Shown one piece after another: positions 41,036 to 41,820 of a stretch of 41,820 nt of DNA (positions are counted from its first letter, which is position 1; each line of letters opens with the position of its first letter). Made by a program: the position numbers and the translations under genes. Under the pieces are notes generated by a model. It ran no database searches. It was not told where the DNA came from and saw nothing but the letters and a program-made list of their open reading frames with translations. Origin of the DNA: DATAPE01 sp034667525 (GTDB taxonomy: Bacteria > Actinomycetota > CADDZG01 > WHSQ01); contig JAXDJO010000041.1 in the NCBI GenBank assembly GCA_034667525.1, positions 1 to 41,820 of the forward strand, written 5' to 3'.

Positions 41036-41440
41036 ATGGCCCGCAGCGGATCCCTTGTTCCCGACGAATTCTTGGCCATCCTGGAGAAGAAGGCATACGC
41101 CCATATCGCCACGATCGGCCCGGACGGGGCTCCCCAGTCCAACCCGGTTTGGTTCGAGTGGGATGGGCAGCGTCTCCTGTTCAGCACGATCAAGGCGCGT
41201 GCGAAATACAAGAACCTGACGGCGCGGCCGGCCGTTGCGGCTTCCATCCTCGATCCGGACGAGCCCTATCGCTGTCTGGAGCTTCGCGGCGTAGCCGAGA
41301 TCGACGAGGATCCCGACAAGGGCAAGGCCTTCATCAACAAGATGGCTCACAAGTACACCGATCAGGACTTCGGGGATCGGCCCGGCGAGGAGCGGGTGAT
41401 CGTTGCCATTCGCCCGCACCGCATGCTCCCGCACTCTTAG
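41036..41440 (+). CDS. PPOX-class, probably F420- or FMN-binding protein
   Basis: 134 residues of the pyridoxamine-phosphate-oxidase-like split-barrel family. Lines EKKAYAHIATIGPDGAPQSNPVWFEWDGQRLLFSTIKARAKYKNLTARP and a C-terminal EERVIVAIRPHRM are typical of the actinobacterial F420-dependent PPOX group (Rv1155-like), which binds coenzyme F420; FMN is the alternative. The ATG at 41036 follows GGAGGTGG; an upstream ATG at 41018 would include the regulatory repeats. It is the last protein gene before the 23S rRNA. Confidence 0.87.
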   Translation: MARSGSLVPDEFLAILEKKAYAHIATIGPDGAPQSNPVWFEWDGQRLLFSTIKARAKYKNLTARPAVAASILDPDEPYRCLELRGVAEIDEDPDKGKAFINKMAHKYTDQDFGDRPGEERVIVAIRPHRMLPHS

Positions 41441-41487
41441 CAACTCAAGCCTCGAGGGGCACAAGCGCGCACTACCGCCGCAGCGGT

Positions 41488-41516
41488 TTGACGGGGTCCG
41501 AAGGCGTCCCTATTAT
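41488..41516 (+). promoter_or_regulatory. Near-consensus sigma-70 promoter
   Basis: TTGACG (41488-41493), a 17-bp spacer and TATTAT (41511-41516). It is the most consensus-like promoter found in the window; the predicted start is near 41523. The region downstream is not obviously protein-coding. Confidence 0.75.
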
Positions 41517-41522
41517 TGCGAG

Positions 41523-41648
41523 GCTGTTGCAGGACGACGGAAGGATACGGGTGTCGAAGAGTTCCACTGGGGTAGGCGCTTAGGCGTAAGTCGCGCAACC
41601 ATCGCCTAACGCTCCGCCGGCCTTGAGTTCGAAAGCCGGCGGTTTTTT
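41523..41648 (+). ncRNA. Candidate structured small RNA or 23S leader
   Basis: A stretch of about 125 nt from the predicted start site to a terminator. It contains TTAGGCG and CGCCTAA (7-bp inverted repeat, 41580-41610 region), extended by GCG/CGC with one bulge, enclosing a smaller GCG-TAAGT-CGC hairpin, and then the terminator stem. No Shine-Dalgarno/start pair with family resemblance is seen; a short open frame ending at 41609 lacks both. It does not match 5S, 6S, SRP, tmRNA or a riboswitch that I recognise. It could be a free sRNA or an attenuator leader of the 23S gene that begins 85 bp after it. Confidence 0.5.
41614..41648 (+). terminator. Strong intrinsic terminator
   Basis: CCGCCGGC (41614-41621) pairs with GCCGGCGG (41635-41642) around a 13-nt loop, followed by six T residues. 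It lies upstream of the 23S rRNA. Confidence 0.85.
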
Positions 41649-41733
41649 ATGCTCCCAGAACAGAACCCTGAAACCGAAGGTCCTTCCAGAAGTAGAACCT
41701 TGGAAACTCCATAGCGAGCGCGAGCATCTATAC

Positions 41734-41820
41734 CAAGTTATTAAGGGCGTACGGTGGATGCCTAGGCGCTAGGAGCCGACGAAGGACGCGGTAGGCTGCG
41801 AAAAGCCCCGGGGAAGAGCC
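41734..41820 (+). rRNA. 23S rRNA, 5' end (partial, cut by window edge)
   Basis: AAGGGCGTACGGTGGATGCC followed by GGCGCTAGGAGCCGACGAAGGACG and GCTGCGAAAAGCCCCGGGGA matches the first 85 nt of bacterial 23S rRNA (compare GTACACGGTGGATGCC in E. coli). The mature 5' end is placed by analogy, within a few bases. The gene continues past the window. A 16S rRNA gene is absent from the 41.7 kb upstream. Confidence 0.93.

Noticed and set aside
41403..41609. 68-codon plus-strand frame whose end reads like a helix-turn-helix tail (RLGVSRATIA)
   Set aside because: It overlaps the PPOX-type gene and the strong promoter, has no Shine-Dalgarno, and the apparent similarity covers only ten residues.
1..41820. 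CRISPR arrays, phage genes, transposases, integration sites
   Set aside because: None seen: no regularly spaced direct repeats, no recombinase or capsid-like proteins, and no target-site duplications next to the tRNAs.

Overview
The window looks like chromosomal DNA from an uncultured or little-studied, GC-rich member of the Actinomycetota. The signs are a BldC-type regulator, an LmeA-like DUF2993 protein, a PPOX/F420-type flavin oxidoreductase, separate LigD-polymerase and ATP-ligase genes, a Nur-like nickel regulator with a matching operator, frequent GTG/TTG starts, and two promoters placed for leaderless mRNAs. I see no CRISPR array, phage, insertion sequence or integrase. The genus cannot be named from sequence reading alone.

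Layout. 1-7.0 kb: a polyamine island, with a class III (GABA-type) aminotransferase and a complete PotA-D-B-C importer on the minus strand, facing an aminobutyraldehyde-type dehydrogenase on the plus strand. 7.2-8.8 kb: a 51-residue Cys/Trp-rich protein, a BldC-like regulator and a LysM-LysM-lytic transglycosylase. 8.9-11.3 kb: an HxlR-type regulator divergent from two overlapping HtrA-like proteases that lack export signals, with a perfect inverted repeat on their promoter. 11.3-15.3 kb: a DUF2993 protein, then a DNA-repair group (LigD-type polymerase, ATP-dependent ligase, and a PHP protein related to PolX but without a polymerase). 15.4-16.6 kb: BioY, tRNA-Cys, tRNA-Val and a terminated 34-codon mini-gene. 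16.7-19.3 kb: a membrane-anchored protein of unknown function and a nickel-uptake operon (NiCoT and a Fur-family regulator) behind a Nur-box match.

19.6-25.9 kb: a PAS-GGDEF-EAL protein, a PBP4-type lipoprotein, a tandem DUF427 protein, UDP-glucose dehydrogenase, a cold-shock protein with a strong terminator, and a 43-residue zinc ribbon. 25.9-28.5 kb: an unusual minus-strand cluster of a secreted protein, a MoxR ATPase, a small beta-rich protein and a J-domain protein whose C-terminal part resembles the scramblase/LURP-one fold. 28.6-37 kb: a degenerate membrane GGDEF protein, an AI-2E-family transporter, an orphan histidine kinase, a three-gene ABC-2 exporter, YjbQ, a DUF2087 regulator and an ECF sigma/anti-sigma pair. 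37-41.4 kb: a coiled-coil protein, a disordered small protein, a thioredoxin-reductase-like flavoprotein, a decayed MFS transporter, an isochorismatase-fold protein without the usual cysteine, a DUF1684 protein and a PPOX-type protein.

The right edge holds the start of a plus-strand 23S rRNA gene. No 16S rRNA lies anywhere upstream in the window, so the 16S and 23S genes appear unlinked here, unless the assembly is wrong. Just before the 23S gene is the most consensus-like promoter I found, followed by a structured stretch of about 125 nt and a strong intrinsic terminator: a good candidate for an undescribed small RNA or an attenuated 23S leader.
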